From contig NZ_STGJ01000015.1 of assembly GCF_004919095.1 (NCBI RefSeq), forward strand, positions 1 through 64,000: a stretch of 64,000 nucleotides of DNA, given 5' to 3'. Shown piece after piece: positions 25,733-34,692 of this stretch; position 1 is the stretch's first letter; each line of letters begins with the position of its first letter. The position numbers and the translations under genes are program-made. The DNA is from Crenobacter intestini. GTDB taxonomy: Bacteria; Pseudomonadota; Gammaproteobacteria; Burkholderiales; Chromobacteriaceae. The notes below the pieces were generated by a model, which saw nothing but the letters and a program-made list of their open reading frames with translations, searched no databases and was not told the origin of the DNA.

Positions 25733-26911
25733 TTACAGGAACGGGTCCGGCGTGACCTCGCCCTTGAGCAGGGTGGCGGCCATGCCGCGGCCGAACATGT
25801 CGGTGTTGTTCGCGATATGCGCGCGGCCGGTCATCATGTCGAGGAAGATGCGGGTCAGCGGGTTCTTGCGGTAGGTGCCGGCGCCGCCGCAGCTGCGCAG
25901 CAACTGGTTGGTCAGCTCGCCGGCCTGGTAGGCGGTGCGGGTGACCTGGTAGCGCCACTGCATGCGGGTGTTCGGGTCCGGCAAGTTGCCGGCCTCGGCG
26001 GCGGCGTAGATGCGGCGGTAGTGCTCGAGGCGCAGCGTGCGCATTTCATCAAAGCCGGCGAGCGCCTGCGCAAAGGCGAGCTGCGCGTTCGGGTCTTCGA
26101 TGGCGCGGTTGCCCATGTTCTTGCCGACCAGCGGGGTGACGAAGCCCTGGAACGCGTCGCAGGCGGCCTTGAGCGCGCCGATGCACGAGTTGGACACCGC
26201 CGGGATGAACATCTGCGCGAACGGGATGCGGTAGAGCGGCGCGGTATTAAGCACGCGGCCCGGGTGCGAGGCCTCGTCGTGGCAGTTGGTCGCGTGGGTG
26301 CGGTGCACCGGCACGAAGGCGTCCTCGACCACGATGTCGTGGCTGCCGGTGCCCCTCAGGCCGATCACGTCCCAGTTGCGTTCGATGCGGTAGTCGGACT
26401 TGGGCAGCAGGAAGGTGCGGTAGGTGTCGCCCTTGCCTTCACTAGGCTTGAGGTTGCCGCCGAGGAACACCCAGTCGCAATTCTCGCAGCCAGTCGAGAA
26501 GCTCCAGCGGCCGCTGATGCGGTAGCCGCCTTCAACCTCGGTCACCCGGGCTACCGGCATATAGGTCGACGCGACCAGCGTCGAGTCGTCGTCACCCCAC
26601 ACGTCGCGCTGCGCCTCGTCCGGGAACAGGCCGAGCTGCCACGGGTGCACGCCGACCACGCCGTACATCCACGCGGTCGACATGCAGCCCTCGGCCAGCG
26701 TCATCTGCACTTCGGCGAACACCGCCGGCGGCAACTCGTAACCGCCGTAGCGCTTGGGCTGCAGGATGCGGAAGAAGCCCGCCTCCTGCATGTCGGCGAT
26801 GGTCTCGGCGGGGATCTTCAGCTCGCGCTCGGCGCGCTCGGCGCGCTCCTTGAGCGCCGGCACCAGCGCACGAGCGCGGCGGATCAGTTCTTCTGCGGTG
26901 ATTTGCGTCAT
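25733..26911 (-). CDS. hsaA: 3-HSA hydroxylase, oxygenase component (HsaA/TesA2)
   Basis: A 392-residue flavin-dependent monooxygenase with the acyl-CoA dehydrogenase fold. LQPKRYGGYELP, the STAWMYGVVGVHPW segment, SGRWSFSTGCENCDWVFLGG and HRTHATNCHD fit the HsaA/HpaB-C2 group rather than true dehydrogenases. It hydroxylates the phenolic A ring of 3-HSA to a catechol, using reduced FMN from a separate reductase (candidate at 12467-13438). MTQITAEEL at 26911 is the start, with AGGAGA upstream; the longer frame lacks a ribosome site. First gene of the operon hsaA-kstD-flavoprotein-HSD-kshB. Confidence 0.87.
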   Translation of the reverse strand: MTQITAEELIRRARALVPALKERAERAERELKIPAETIADMQEAGFFRILQPKRYGGYELPPAVFAEVQMTLAEGCMSTAWMYGVVGVHPWQLGLFPDEAQRDVWGDDDSTLVASTYMPVARVTEVEGGYRISGRWSFSTGCENCDWVFLGGNLKPSEGKGDTYRTFLLPKSDYRIERNWDVIGLRGTGSHDIVVEDAFVPVHRTHATNCHDEASHPGRVLNTAPLYRIPFAQMFIPAVSNSCIGALKAACDAFQGFVTPLVGKNMGNRAIEDPNAQLAFAQALAGFDEMRTLRLEHYRRIYAAAEAGNLPDPNTRMQWRYQVTRTAYQAGELTNQLLRSCGGAGTYRKNPLTRIFLDMMTGRAHIANNTDMFGRGMAATLLKGEVTPDPFL

Positions 26912-26980
26912 GGCGTTCTCTCCTGGCTTGGCAAGCCCTTGTCGGCTGTAGGCCATCGTTCCACCACGGCGCAAGCGCGG

Positions 26981-26999
26981 AATCGTCTGATTGGATTAG
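26981..26999 (-). promoter_or_regulatory. 19-bp steroid-regulon element, copy 3 (hsaA)
   Basis: In gene orientation CTAATCCAATCAGACGATT, ending 70 bp before the hsaA start. Together with copy 4 it forms a divergent pair in the hsaA/hsaD promoter region. Confidence 0.65.
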
Positions 27000-27026
27000 G
27001 GCTGCGGCAAGGTGCGCGCCGCGAGG

Positions 27027-27045
27027 CTACGCCAATCGGACGATT
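27027..27045 (+). promoter_or_regulatory. 19-bp steroid-regulon element, copy 4 (hsaD)
   Basis: Reads CTACGCCAATCGGACGATT, ending 57 bp before the hsaD ATG. The CCAAT centre and the T at the last position are shared only with the neighbouring hsaA copy. Confidence 0.65.
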
Positions 27046-27101
27046 CGCCGCCGCCTACCCGCCGCGACACTCAGAACCGTCCCATAGCGCGCGGAACCAC
27101 C

Positions 27102-27935
27102 ATGAACGTCTACCCCTCCCCGATCCCGGTCGGCCGCTTCGTCACGCTTGACGACGGCCTGAAGATCCATTGCCTCGAATACGGCCAGGGCGAACCCGTG
27201 CTGTGGCTGCACGGCAGCGGCCCCGGCGCCAGCGGCTACAGCAACTTCAAGGGCAACGCGCCGGCGTTCGCCGACGCCGGTTACCGCAACCTGGTGATCG
27301 ACCTGCCCGGCTTCGGCCTGTCCGACAAGCCCGAAAACGTAGCCTACGACCTCGACTTCTTCGTCGGCCGCGTGACGGCTTTGCTTGACGCGCTGGACAT
27401 CCAGCGCTGCACCCTCCTCGGCAACTCGCTGGGCGGCGCCATCGCGCTGGGCCTCGCGCTCGCCCACCCCGAGCGGGTGCGCGCGCTGGTGCTGATGGCG
27501 CCGGGCGGCGTCGAGGAGCGCGAGACCTACTTCACGATGCCGGGCATCGTGCGCATGGTCGAAACCTACGCCAAGGGGCCGATGGGGCCGGCCGAGATGC
27601 GCCACGTGATGCAGTTGCAGCTGTTCGACCCGTCGCTGCTCACCGACGCGTTGATCGCCGAGCGCGCCGCGATCGCGCCTTCCCAGCCGAAGAATTTGTT
27701 CTCGACCATGCGCGTGCCGAACATGACTGCGCGCCTGAACGAACTCGCCTGCCCGGTATTCGGCTTCTGGGGGCAGGACGACCACTTCAACCCGGTCTCG
27801 GGCGTGATGAAGTTCCTCGCACACACGCCTAACGTGCGCTTTACCGTGCTCAACCGCTGCGGCCACTGGGTGCAGGTCGAGCACGAGGCGCTGTTCAACC
27901 GCCAGTGCATCGACTTCCTGAAGGAGCTCGCATGA
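27102..27935 (+). CDS. hsaD: 4,5:9,10-diseco-steroid (DSHA) hydrolase
   Basis: A 277-residue alpha/beta hydrolase of the meta-cleavage-product group. The oxyanion loop GSGPGASG (about 38-45), nucleophile elbow GNSLGG (about 107-112), acid in GQDDHFNP and the histidine in GHWVQVEH form a complete triad. It hydrolyses the C5-C6 bond of the A-ring cleavage product to give HIP and 2-hydroxyhexa-2,4-dienoate. The ATG at 27102 opens the hsaD-hsaE-hsaG-hsaF operon. hsaC, the extradiol dioxygenase that makes its substrate, is not beside it here. Confidence 0.9.
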   Translation: MNVYPSPIPVGRFVTLDDGLKIHCLEYGQGEPVLWLHGSGPGASGYSNFKGNAPAFADAGYRNLVIDLPGFGLSDKPENVAYDLDFFVGRVTALLDALDIQRCTLLGNSLGGAIALGLALAHPERVRALVLMAPGGVEERETYFTMPGIVRMVETYAKGPMGPAEMRHVMQLQLFDPSLLTDALIAERAAIAPSQPKNLFSTMRVPNMTARLNELACPVFGFWGQDDHFNPVSGVMKFLAHTPNVRFTVLNRCGHWVQVEHEALFNRQCIDFLKELA

Positions 27936-28723
27936 ACCACGCTCTGACCGACGAGCTCGCCCGCGAGCTCTACGCCGCCTTGCAAGGCGCGCGCACCCTG
28001 CCGCCGCTCAAGGGCCGCCACCCGGCGCTGACCGTCGACGACGCCTACCGCATCTCGCTTGCCATGCTGCGCCTGCGCGAGGCCGACGGCGAACGCGTTG
28101 TCGGCAAGAAGATCGGCGTCACCTCCAAGCCGGTGCAGGAGATGCTTGGCGTGCACCAGCCGGACTTTGGTTTCCTGACCGACCGCATGCACGTCGACAA
28201 CGGCAGCACGGTCAGCCTGTCGGCTGCCCGCCTGATCCAGCCGCGCGCCGAGGGCGAGATCGCCTTCATGCTCAAGGCCGACCTGCAAGGCCCCGGCGTC
28301 ACCCGCGAGGACGTACTCGCTGCGACCGAGTGGGTCGCGCCTTGCTTCGAGATCGTCGATTCGCGCATCGCCAACTGGCAGATCGCGATCGAGGACACCG
28401 TCGCCGACAACGCCAGTTGCGGCGTGTTCGTGATCGGCGACACCCACACGCCGGTGGCCGGGCTGGATCTCGCCATGCTGCGCATGGATATCGAGAAGAA
28501 CGGCGAGCATGTCGCCAGCGGCTACGGCAGCGCGGTGCAGGGCCACCCGGCCGAGGCGGTCGCCTGGCTTGCCAACACGCTGGGCGGTTTCGGCATCCCG
28601 TTCAAGGCGGGCGAGCTGATCCTGTCCGGCTCGCTCGCGCCGCTGCTGCCCATCCGTGCCGGCGACCGCTACACCATGCAGATCGACGGTCTGGGCGGCG
28701 CCTCGATCGCGTTTACCGAGTGA
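27932..28723 (+). CDS. hsaE: 2-hydroxyhexa-2,4-dienoate hydratase
   Basis: A 263-residue member of the MhpD/XylJ hydratase family. [17 protein letters not shown] (about 53-69), the metal-binding PRAEGEIAF and [11 protein letters not shown] are the expected signatures. It adds water to the dienoate released by HsaD and yields 4-hydroxy-2-oxohexanoate. Its ATG overlaps the hsaD stop by 4 bp, a sign of translational coupling. Confidence 0.9.
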   Translation: MNHALTDELARELYAALQGARTLPPLKGRHPALTVDDAYRISLAMLRLREADGERVVGKKIGVTSKPVQEMLGVHQPDFGFLTDRMHVDNGSTVSLSAARLIQPRAEGEIAFMLKADLQGPGVTREDVLAATEWVAPCFEIVDSRIANWQIAIEDTVADNASCGVFVIGDTHTPVAGLDLAMLRMDIEKNGEHVASGYGSAVQGHPAEAVAWLANTLGGFGIPFKAGELILSGSLAPLLPIRAGDRYTMQIDGLGGASIAFTE

Positions 28724-28737
28724 ACAAGGAGGAGAAC

Positions 28738-29631
28738 ATGGACAAGATCAAGTGCGCGCTGATCGGGTCGGGCAATATCGGCACCGACCTGATGTACAAG
28801 CTGTTGCGCAGCGAAGTGCTGGAGCCGGTGTGGATGGTCGGCATCGACCCTGAATCCGAGGGTCTCGCCCTCGCCCGCGACAAGGGGCTGAAGACCATCG
28901 CCGAGGGCGTGGCGGGCTTGCTCCCGCACGTGAAGGCTGACGGCATCCGCATCGCGTTCGACGCGACCAGCGCCTACGTGCACCGCGAGAATTCGGACGC
29001 GCTGACCGCGCTGGGCGTGAAGGTGATCGACCTCACCCCCGCAGCGATCGGCCCCTACTGCGTGCCGCCGGTCAACCTGGCCGAGCACCTGGCCGCCAAC
29101 GAGCCCAACGTCAATATGGTGACCTGCGGCGGCCAGGCGACCATCCCGATGGTGTACGCGGTCAGCCGCGTGCAGCCGGTGGCCTACGCAGAGATCGTCG
29201 CCACCGTCTCCAGCCGCTCGGCAGGCCCCGGCACGCGCAAGAACATCGACGAATTCACCCGCACCACCGCCGGCGCGGTGGCGAGCATCGGCGGCGCGCG
29301 CGAGGGCAAGGCGATCATCGTGCTCAACCCGGCCGAGCCGCCCTTGATCATGCGCGACACCATCCACTGCCTGACCGACGAGACGCCCGACGAGGCGGCG
29401 ATCACCGAGTCGGTACAGCAGATGGTCGCCGAGGTGCAGCGCTACGTGCCGGGCTACCGCCTGGTCAACGGCCCGGTGTTCGACGGCAAGCGCGTGTCCG
29501 TCTACCTGGAAGTGGCGGGCCTGGGCGACTACCTGCCGCGCTACGCCGGCAACCTCGACATCATGACCGCTGCCGCCTGCCGCACCGCCGAGGCGCTGGC
29601 AGGCCGTATGCTCAAGCTCGACACCCTGTAA
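28738..29631 (+). CDS. hsaG: acylating propionaldehyde/acetaldehyde dehydrogenase
   Basis: A 297-residue CoA-acylating aldehyde dehydrogenase of the BphJ/MhpF family. It has the Rossmann motif GSGNIGTDL near the N-terminus, the active-site cysteine in [10 protein letters not shown] and [17 protein letters not shown]. In steroid degradation it converts propionaldehyde from HsaF directly to propionyl-CoA. AAGGAGG lies upstream of the ATG, and hsaF follows at 10 bp, matching the known channelling complex of the two proteins. Confidence 0.92.
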   Translation: MDKIKCALIGSGNIGTDLMYKLLRSEVLEPVWMVGIDPESEGLALARDKGLKTIAEGVAGLLPHVKADGIRIAFDATSAYVHRENSDALTALGVKVIDLTPAAIGPYCVPPVNLAEHLAANEPNVNMVTCGGQATIPMVYAVSRVQPVAYAEIVATVSSRSAGPGTRKNIDEFTRTTAGAVASIGGAREGKAIIVLNPAEPPLIMRDTIHCLTDETPDEAAITESVQQMVAEVQRYVPGYRLVNGPVFDGKRVSVYLEVAGLGDYLPRYAGNLDIMTAAACRTAEALAGRMLKLDTL

Positions 29632-29641
29632 GGAGCGCTCG

Positions 29642-30670
29642 ATGAACCTCACCGGCAAGAAAATCACCGTCCACGACATGACGCTGCGCGACGGCATGCA
29701 CCCCAAGCGTCACCAGATTTCGCTCACGCAGATGGTCGACATCGCACGCGGCCTCGACGCGGCCGGCGTGCCGCTGATCGAAGTCACCCACGGCGATGGA
29801 CTGGGCGGCGCCTCGGTCAACTACGGCTTCCCGGCGCACAGCGACGAAGAATACATCTCGGCGGTGGTCGGCACCGTCAAGCAGGCGCGCGTCTCGGCGC
29901 TGCTGTTGCCCGGCATCGGCACCGTCGACCACCTGAAGATGGCGCACGAACTGGGCGTTGCGACCATCCGCGTCGCCACCCACTGCACCGAGGCCGACGT
30001 CTCCGAGCAGCATATCGGCATGGCGCGCAAGCTAGGCCTAGACACCGTAGGCTTCCTGATGATGGCGCACATGAACACGCCGGAAGGCCTGGCTCGCCAG
30101 GCCAGGCTGATGGAAAGCTTTGGCGCCAACTGCATCTACATCACCGACTCGGCCGGCTACATGCTGCCGGACGACGTGAAAGCCCGCATCCGCGCTGTGC
30201 GCGAGGTACTTTCTGACAGCACCGAGATCGGTTTTCATGGCCACCACAACCTGGCGATGGGCGTCGCCAACTCGCTCGCCGCGCTGGAAGAAGGCGCGAC
30301 GCGCATCGACGCCGCCGCGGCAGGGCTTGGCGCCGGCGCCGGCAACACCCCGCTCGAAGTGTTCATCGCGGTGTGCCAGCGCATGGGCATCGAAACCGGC
30401 GTCGACGTGTTCAAGATCTCCGACGTCGCCGAGGACCTGGTGGTGCCGATCATGGACTTCCCGATCCGCATCGACCGCGACGCGCTGACGCTGGGCTTTG
30501 CCGGCGTCTACGGCTCCTTCCTGCTGTTCGCCAAGCGCGCCGAGGCCAAATACGGCGTCCCCGCCCGCGAACTGCTGCTCGAGATGGGCCGGCGCGGCAT
30601 GGTCGGCGGCCAGGAAGACATGATCGAAGACACCGCGCTGACGCTGGCGAAGGCACGCGGCTTGCGCTGA
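29642..30670 (+). CDS. hsaF: 4-hydroxy-2-oxohexanoate/valerate aldolase
   Basis: A 342-residue DRE-TIM aldolase of the BphI/MhpE family. The N-terminal [15 protein letters not shown] holds the metal-binding aspartate and catalytic arginine/histidine region, and [11 protein letters not shown] supplies the metal-binding histidines. It splits 4-hydroxy-2-oxohexanoate into pyruvate and propionaldehyde, passed to HsaG. It is the last gene of the operon and is followed by a terminator. Confidence 0.92.
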   Translation: MNLTGKKITVHDMTLRDGMHPKRHQISLTQMVDIARGLDAAGVPLIEVTHGDGLGGASVNYGFPAHSDEEYISAVVGTVKQARVSALLLPGIGTVDHLKMAHELGVATIRVATHCTEADVSEQHIGMARKLGLDTVGFLMMAHMNTPEGLARQARLMESFGANCIYITDSAGYMLPDDVKARIRAVREVLSDSTEIGFHGHHNLAMGVANSLAALEEGATRIDAAAAGLGAGAGNTPLEVFIAVCQRMGIETGVDVFKISDVAEDLVVPIMDFPIRIDRDALTLGFAGVYGSFLLFAKRAEAKYGVPARELLLEMGRRGMVGGQEDMIEDTALTLAKARGLR

Positions 30671-30700
30671 AAACGGGCGGCGGCCTGTTGAGCAGCAGAC

Positions 30701-30723
30701 AACCCCGGCCTTGCGCCGGGGTT
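30701..30723 (+). terminator. rho-independent terminator after hsaF
   Basis: AACCCCGGC and GCCGGGGTT with loop CTTGC, followed by TAACTTAT. The sequence after it to 30829 becomes AT-rich and holds no gene that I can see; this marks the edge of the RT insert. Confidence 0.8.
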
Positions 30724-30829
30724 TAACTTATCAAATCAACAAAATACTCATAACCAGAAGAAATAGCTATGTTGCACAAGCCAGCTCCCAGCTAGGAACA
30801 TAATTCATTTAATCCAATCCACAAAACGA

Positions 30830-32314
30830 TCATTCCATATAATCATACTTCACCGACTCAGGATGCATAACCCTTTCAATACCCGCATCCAACAGACCCT
30901 TCTTTAAAGCCTTGTACATCAGGAAAAAACTTGGCAACTCAAAGCCGCCCTCTCTTTTAACTTTGTTGCCATTTAGATGCAAAAGCAATTCTGACCTACC
31001 ACAGGCATACAAAGGATGAGAACAAAAACCAGTAGAATAACCACCAAGCAGTGCAGCCCTCCGCCTAATTGACCTAAAAGCGACTGACAACAACCAGCCG
31101 TCAAGTTCTTTTAGCTGCCTTTCGTTATTTACCAATGGGTAAAAGCTCATCACACCCTTAAAATTAAGCCATCTCTTTCGCCCACCAAGATAACGATTTA
31201 AATCATCGCGAGACAAACCGCCATACATGTATCTTCGCACATGCATTATTGCAACAAGCAAGTTCCTATCCAATTCAAACGCACCAAACGGAACAACCTG
31301 CACAGGCTGAATTAAATTTCTATAAAAAATATAGGAAATCTGCTTTTTTATTCTTCTTTCCGCAGACTTCTTTATAGAACAAACTCCCACACCGATAGAA
31401 TAACCAAGAAAGTCAAAACTATTCTTAGCATTTATCTCAGTTGCCATCCCCTCGCTAGAGAGCAAGCTTATACCATCCGACTTACCAACATTAATTCTAA
31501 CCCCCACCCTTTTTGAGAAGTCCTCTATCAACTCAAAAGACTTACATATCCTAGTATAATCCTGACTCCATATAACTGTATCATCCGCATATCGCGCAAA
31601 TCTTAACCCTTCCTTCTCAAGAGACTTATCCAACTGCCAACAAACCAAATTCGCCAAAAACAAAGAAATTGAAGTCCCCTGAGGAATCCCCTTGTCCCGC
31701 CCCTTTAGAAATGATTTAATGACAATCTCTTCCTCGCCACTCACAGCAAAGCCATTGACATGTAATTGATCTAACAAATAGTCATGTCGTATAGAGCCAA
31801 AAAAATCAGAAAAATCAAACTCAGCAATAAATGTTCTTGAATCTCGCTCAATATCCAGGGAAATATCCTGGATAGCAAAGTGCACATTTCTATCGTTCCT
31901 ATAAGCATAAGAAAACGAACTAAACCTATGCTTGTTCTTACTCAAAAGCCTCTCGTAAAACAACCTAGAAACAGCAGCATCGGGTATCTGATATATACTT
32001 ATAGTCCTATATCCACCTGAAGATTTTTGAATCAATTTCTCAATAGGAGGCACTGGAACATACACCCCGGCCTCTATTTTTCTTGCAATTGATCTCGCAA
32101 TGGCTTTGGCATTAGATCTTACATAAAATGGGTTGTAAAGCCTATTAGACTCCCAGTACTCTGGAACCTTAATCTCTTTCGGCGAAGGGTTTTCTATTCT
32201 TTTCCTATTCCTCACCCATTCCTTGTGAACATTATTATGATAAGCATGATATCTCAACCTCAGCTTGTCACATTCCTTCACAATTTCACCAAAAATGCGA
32301 CTTTCCAAATTCAT
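30830..32314 (-). CDS. reverse transcriptase, putative defence-associated (DRT/UG type)
   Basis: A 494-residue RNA-directed DNA polymerase. RT motifs occur in order: IAEFDFSDFFGSI (about 163-175, catalytic Asp167), GIPQGTSISLFLANL (about 209-223), ARYADD (240-245, catalytic Asp244/Asp245), and DFLGYSIG (301-308). There is no maturase X/HNH region of a group II intron and no integrase. After the RT core, about 170 basic, Trp/Tyr-rich residues form a C-terminal domain I do not recognise. It is larger than typical retron RTs (about 300-350 residues). The gene is strikingly AT-rich beside the high-GC steroid genes, so it was acquired. A small RNA unit sits directly upstream, the layout of known DRT systems. 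The exact DRT class is not determined. Confidence 0.85.
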   Translation of the reverse strand: MNLESRIFGEIVKECDKLRLRYHAYHNNVHKEWVRNRKRIENPSPKEIKVPEYWESNRLYNPFYVRSNAKAIARSIARKIEAGVYVPVPPIEKLIQKSSGGYRTISIYQIPDAAVSRLFYERLLSKNKHRFSSFSYAYRNDRNVHFAIQDISLDIERDSRTFIAEFDFSDFFGSIRHDYLLDQLHVNGFAVSGEEEIVIKSFLKGRDKGIPQGTSISLFLANLVCWQLDKSLEKEGLRFARYADDTVIWSQDYTRICKSFELIEDFSKRVGVRINVGKSDGISLLSSEGMATEINAKNSFDFLGYSIGVGVCSIKKSAERRIKKQISYIFYRNLIQPVQVVPFGAFELDRNLLVAIMHVRRYMYGGLSRDDLNRYLGGRKRWLNFKGVMSFYPLVNNERQLKELDGWLLSVAFRSIRRRAALLGGYSTGFCSHPLYACGRSELLLHLNGNKVKREGGFELPSFFLMYKALKKGLLDAGIERVMHPESVKYDYME

Positions 32315-32325
32315 TTCAACACCTC

Positions 32326-32473
32326 AAAACAAAAAGCCTGAGCGTAGCTCAGGCTTTCCACGGAAGGAACCCAGTAAAAGTAAGTTTCCAGTTTCAATGC
32401 ATTGCGGAACGCACTGACCAATGCCTGAGACGAGCCCAGAATAAAGAACCATCCGTTCTTCCTCTAAGGAAGT
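32326..32473 (-). ncRNA. structured ncRNA upstream of the RT gene
   Basis: About 148 nt between a strong promoter and an intrinsic terminator, with no convincing reading frame. Visible helices in order: CTTCC/GGAAG (32472-32458), AAGAAC/GTTCTT (32460-32444, sharing bases with the first), GCATTG/CAATGC (32424-32399), and the 11-bp terminator stem. The RT start codon is only 12 bases past the T-run, with GAGG between, so RT expression would need readthrough. I see no retron-like a1/a2 end pairing. Template or partner RNA of the RT is the favoured function. Confidence 0.65.
32333..32357 (-). terminator. intrinsic terminator of the RT-associated ncRNA
   Basis: AAAGCCTGAGC and GCTCAGGCTTT form a perfect 11-bp stem with a TAC loop, followed by TTGTTTTG on the minus strand. 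Confidence 0.85.
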
Positions 32474-32479
32474 TTTTGA

Positions 32480-32509
32480 ACAATACCAAACGAACAATTC
32501 AAATGTCAA
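32480..32509 (-). promoter_or_regulatory. sigma70-type promoter of the ncRNA/RT unit
   Basis: Perfect -35 TTGACA (32509-32504), 18-bp spacer, -10 TATTGT (32485-32480). Transcription would start near 32473, just before the first ncRNA helix. Confidence 0.75.
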
Positions 32510-32564
32510 CACGAAATTTCAGCCATAACACATCCCAAGCAATGCCTCCCTTTGTTTTTCCTAC

Positions 32565-33101
32565 CTAAAATACAGATCCCGGCTGCTTGAGAAACTCGGT
32601 TTCCTCATCCGTCGACTCGCGACCGAGGATCGCGTTGCGGTGCGGGTAGCGGCCGAAGCGCTCGACGATGGCCTGATGCCTGAGCTCGAACCGGTAGCTG
32701 TCGTCTGTCGCGTATTGCCTGAACAACGCCTCGGCGTGCGCGTGGATCAGCCGCGACTCGCTGTGCATATAGGGCATCAGCAGGAAGCCGCGTTCGGTTT
32801 CGGCAAGCGCCGCCAGCGCGCCGGCGGCGACCGCCTCTTGCGCGAGCGCGAGCGCCATCGCGTCCTGCGCGAAAGCGAGCGGCGTGCCTCGCTGGATGTT
32901 GCGCGAGAACTGGTCGAGCACGATGACTTCGGCGAGCCGGCCGCGCGCACAGGAACGCCACGCGAACAGCTCGCCCGCCGCGGCCTGCCGCCACTGCCCG
33001 CTGAAGCGCCCGGCGAGGTGTGCGTCGAACGCCGGGTCCACCCGCCACCACTGGGCGGGGTCGACTTCACCGAACCAGAACCCCAACACCTCTTTCCACA
33101 T
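32565..33101 (-). CDS. DUF924 family protein
   Basis: A 178-residue, Trp/Arg-rich, probably helical soluble protein. FWFGEVDPAQWWRVDPAFD, VLDQFSRNIQRGTP and FLLMPYMHSESR are typical of DUF924, a family with a TPR-like fold and no established function. MWKEVLGFWF at 33101 is the start because GAGGAGAGG lies just before it; the frame runs further upstream without a ribosome site. The gene is high-GC, unlike the RT unit next to it, and has no obvious link to steroid metabolism; it probably belongs to the old chromosomal background. Confidence 0.85.
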   Translation of the reverse strand: MWKEVLGFWFGEVDPAQWWRVDPAFDAHLAGRFSGQWRQAAAGELFAWRSCARGRLAEVIVLDQFSRNIQRGTPLAFAQDAMALALAQEAVAAGALAALAETERGFLLMPYMHSESRLIHAHAEALFRQYATDDSYRFELRHQAIVERFGRYPHRNAILGRESTDEETEFLKQPGSVF

Positions 33102-33194
33102 CGCCCTCTCCTCTTGGTTGGCCATATCGCTATCGAAAACTGGCACAGAGGCCGACAGTTTGCGGCTCACTTACGTCAGCCACCCCACCGCGTA

Positions 33195-33352
33195 GGCTCG
33201 CGCCGTCAAAAAAGATGCTGGCGAGGTCTTAAGCTGGCCTTTGTTCGAGCGATTCGACGCTAGCGAATACCCCGCTAGGCGAATCAAAGATTCGCACGCA
33301 TGGAGTTGGCCAGCGCCTCGCCAGCGTCTTTTTGACGGGGAAGTCGCGAGCC
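33195..33352. repeat. long nested imperfect inverted repeat (possible MITE-like element)
   Basis: Outer arms GGCTCGCG (33195-33202) and CGCGAGCC (33345-33352); main arms of 24 and 23 bases at 33203-33226 and 33316-33338, both containing CCGTCAAAAA and GCTGGCGAGG on one strand; inner arms GCTGGCC and GGCCAGC. The 158-bp unit could fold into one long hairpin. No coding sequence is seen in the 33102-33577 gap. Confidence 0.65.
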
Positions 33353-33370
33353 TTCGGGGGCGTTTGGGAT

Positions 33371-33400
33371 GCAAGGGGCTTGACGCTACAAGCCCCTTGC
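33371..33400. repeat. perfect 12-bp inverted repeat
   Basis: GCAAGGGGCTTG and CAAGCCCCTTGC around ACGCTA. No T-run on either side, so a normal terminator is unlikely. Confidence 0.6.
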
Positions 33401-33426
33401 CCGTTCGTATTCCCTCGCGCCGCTAA

Positions 33427-33455
33427 GCTTGCCGCGTTCGGTCAGCGCGGCAAGC
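33427..33455. repeat. perfect 10-bp inverted repeat
   Basis: GCTTGCCGCG and CGCGGCAAGC around a 9-base loop. It is the third dyad in a row within the gene-free gap between the DUF924 and OYE genes. Confidence 0.6.
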
Positions 33456-33535
33456 GGCACTCCAACACGTCCGCGCAGCGGACACAAAACCCTAGCAGGA
33501 CCTCCAAACTGACACAGGGACTCCACCATGCAAAA

Positions 33536-33554
33536 GGCCGGCGTTACGCCGGCC
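33536..33554 (-). terminator. rho-independent terminator after the OYE gene
   Basis: GGCCGGCG and CGCCGGCC with a three-base loop, followed on the minus strand by TTTTG; 23 bp past the OYE stop. Confidence 0.85.
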
Positions 33555-33577
33555 AGTGTGCTGCTCTCCCTGCAAAC

Positions 33578-34639
33578 TTACGCCAGTGGCGGGTAGTCGT
33601 TGTAGCCGGCCTCGCCCGCCGTGTAGAGCGTCGCTCGGTCGAAGCGCGCCAGCGGCAGGCCCTCGCGCAGGCGGCGCACCAGGTCCGGGTTGGCGATGTA
33701 GTGGCGGGCGAACGACACCGCCGCGCCCTCGCCTGCGCGCACCGCCGCGTCGGCCTTGGCGCCGTCGAAACCGTCGTTGAGGATCAGCGCGTCGCCGAAG
33801 TGTTCGCGCGCCAGGGCGAAGGCGTCGATGTCGTCTCGCGGCGCGCGCATCACGTGCAGGTAGGCAATGCCGCGGCGGGCGGCGGCGCGCATCAGCGCGG
33901 CGTGGCTCGCCGCCGGGTCGGCGTCCGAAGTGTCGTTATAGGTATTGCCGGGGTTGAGCCTAAGCCCTACGCGGCCTGCGCCGCAGGCGGCGGCCATCGC
34001 GGCCAGGCACTCGTCGGCGAAGCGCACGCGGTTCTCCAGCGCGCCGCCGTATTCGTCGTCGCGCAGGTTGGTGCCGCTGCACAGGAAGGTCATCGGCAGG
34101 TAACCGCTGGTGCCGTGCAGCTCGACCCCGTCAAACCCCGCCTCCAGCGCGCGCGCGGCCGCCTCGCCGTGGCCAGCGATCACTTGTTTCACCTCGGTGG
34201 TGGAGAGTGCGACGGGGGTATCGAAGGGCTGCATGCCGGCGCGGTCGGTAAAGATCTCGCCACGCGCGGCGATGGCCGACGGCGCGACGGTACGCACGCC
34301 CTCGCCCTTGATCTGGTGGCTGCCGACGCGCCCGGCGTGCATCAGCTGCAGCACGATGCACCCGCCCGCCTCGTGCACGGCGTCGGTCACCCGCCGCCAC
34401 GCGCGCACCTGCTCGCGGCTATGGATGCCGGGCTGGCGGCAGTAGGCCTGGCCTTCCGGCTCGGGCCACGCGCCTTCGGCGACGATCAGGCCGGCGCTGG
34501 CGCGCTGCGCGTAGTAGTCGACCATGGCGGTGCCGGGCACGCCGTCACCGCCCGCACGGTTGCGCGTCATCGGCGCCATCACGACGCGGTTGCTGAGTGT
34601 GAGCTCGCCCAGGGCGAGCGGGTCGAACAGGGTGGGCAT
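33578..34639 (-). CDS. Old Yellow Enzyme-family ene-reductase
   Basis: A 353-residue FMN-dependent oxidoreductase. FDPLALGELTLSNRVVMAPMTRNRA (residues 5-29; N-terminal strand and FMN loop), LQLMHAGRVG and VELHGTSGYLPMTFL are the family landmarks. OYE enzymes reduce activated C=C bonds with NAD(P)H. In this operon, with a SnoaL-like protein and two SDRs, reduction of a ring double bond formed when a bile-acid hydroxyl is removed is plausible. It is the last gene of the operon. Confidence 0.85.
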   Translation of the reverse strand: MPTLFDPLALGELTLSNRVVMAPMTRNRAGGDGVPGTAMVDYYAQRASAGLIVAEGAWPEPEGQAYCRQPGIHSREQVRAWRRVTDAVHEAGGCIVLQLMHAGRVGSHQIKGEGVRTVAPSAIAARGEIFTDRAGMQPFDTPVALSTTEVKQVIAGHGEAAARALEAGFDGVELHGTSGYLPMTFLCSGTNLRDDEYGGALENRVRFADECLAAMAAACGAGRVGLRLNPGNTYNDTSDADPAASHAALMRAAARRGIAYLHVMRAPRDDIDAFALAREHFGDALILNDGFDGAKADAAVRAGEGAAVSFARHYIANPDLVRRLREGLPLARFDRATLYTAGEAGYNDYPPLA

Positions 34640-34692
34640 GTAAACTCCTGGCCGCCCGCCCTGACGGGCAGGCGGCGTGAGGGGGGCTGGTG

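Noticed and set aside
30830-32314. Group II intron interpretation of the RT
   Set aside because: No maturase or HNH domain and no recognisable domain V/VI RNA downstream; the stretch 30724-30829 is short and unstructured by eye.
30830-32509. Classical retron interpretation
   Set aside because: The RT is about 150 residues longer than typical retron RTs and the ncRNA ends show no a1/a2 complementarity. Not fully excluded without a profile search.
32324-32512. A 62-codon minus-strand frame in front of the RT gene, possibly a small accessory protein
   Set aside because: It starts upstream of the promoter -10 box, covers the ncRNA helices and the terminator, and has no ribosome site.
33371-33455. 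Terminators for the DUF924 or OYE genes
   Set aside because: The dyads lack T-runs and the OYE gene already has a clear terminator at 33536-33554.
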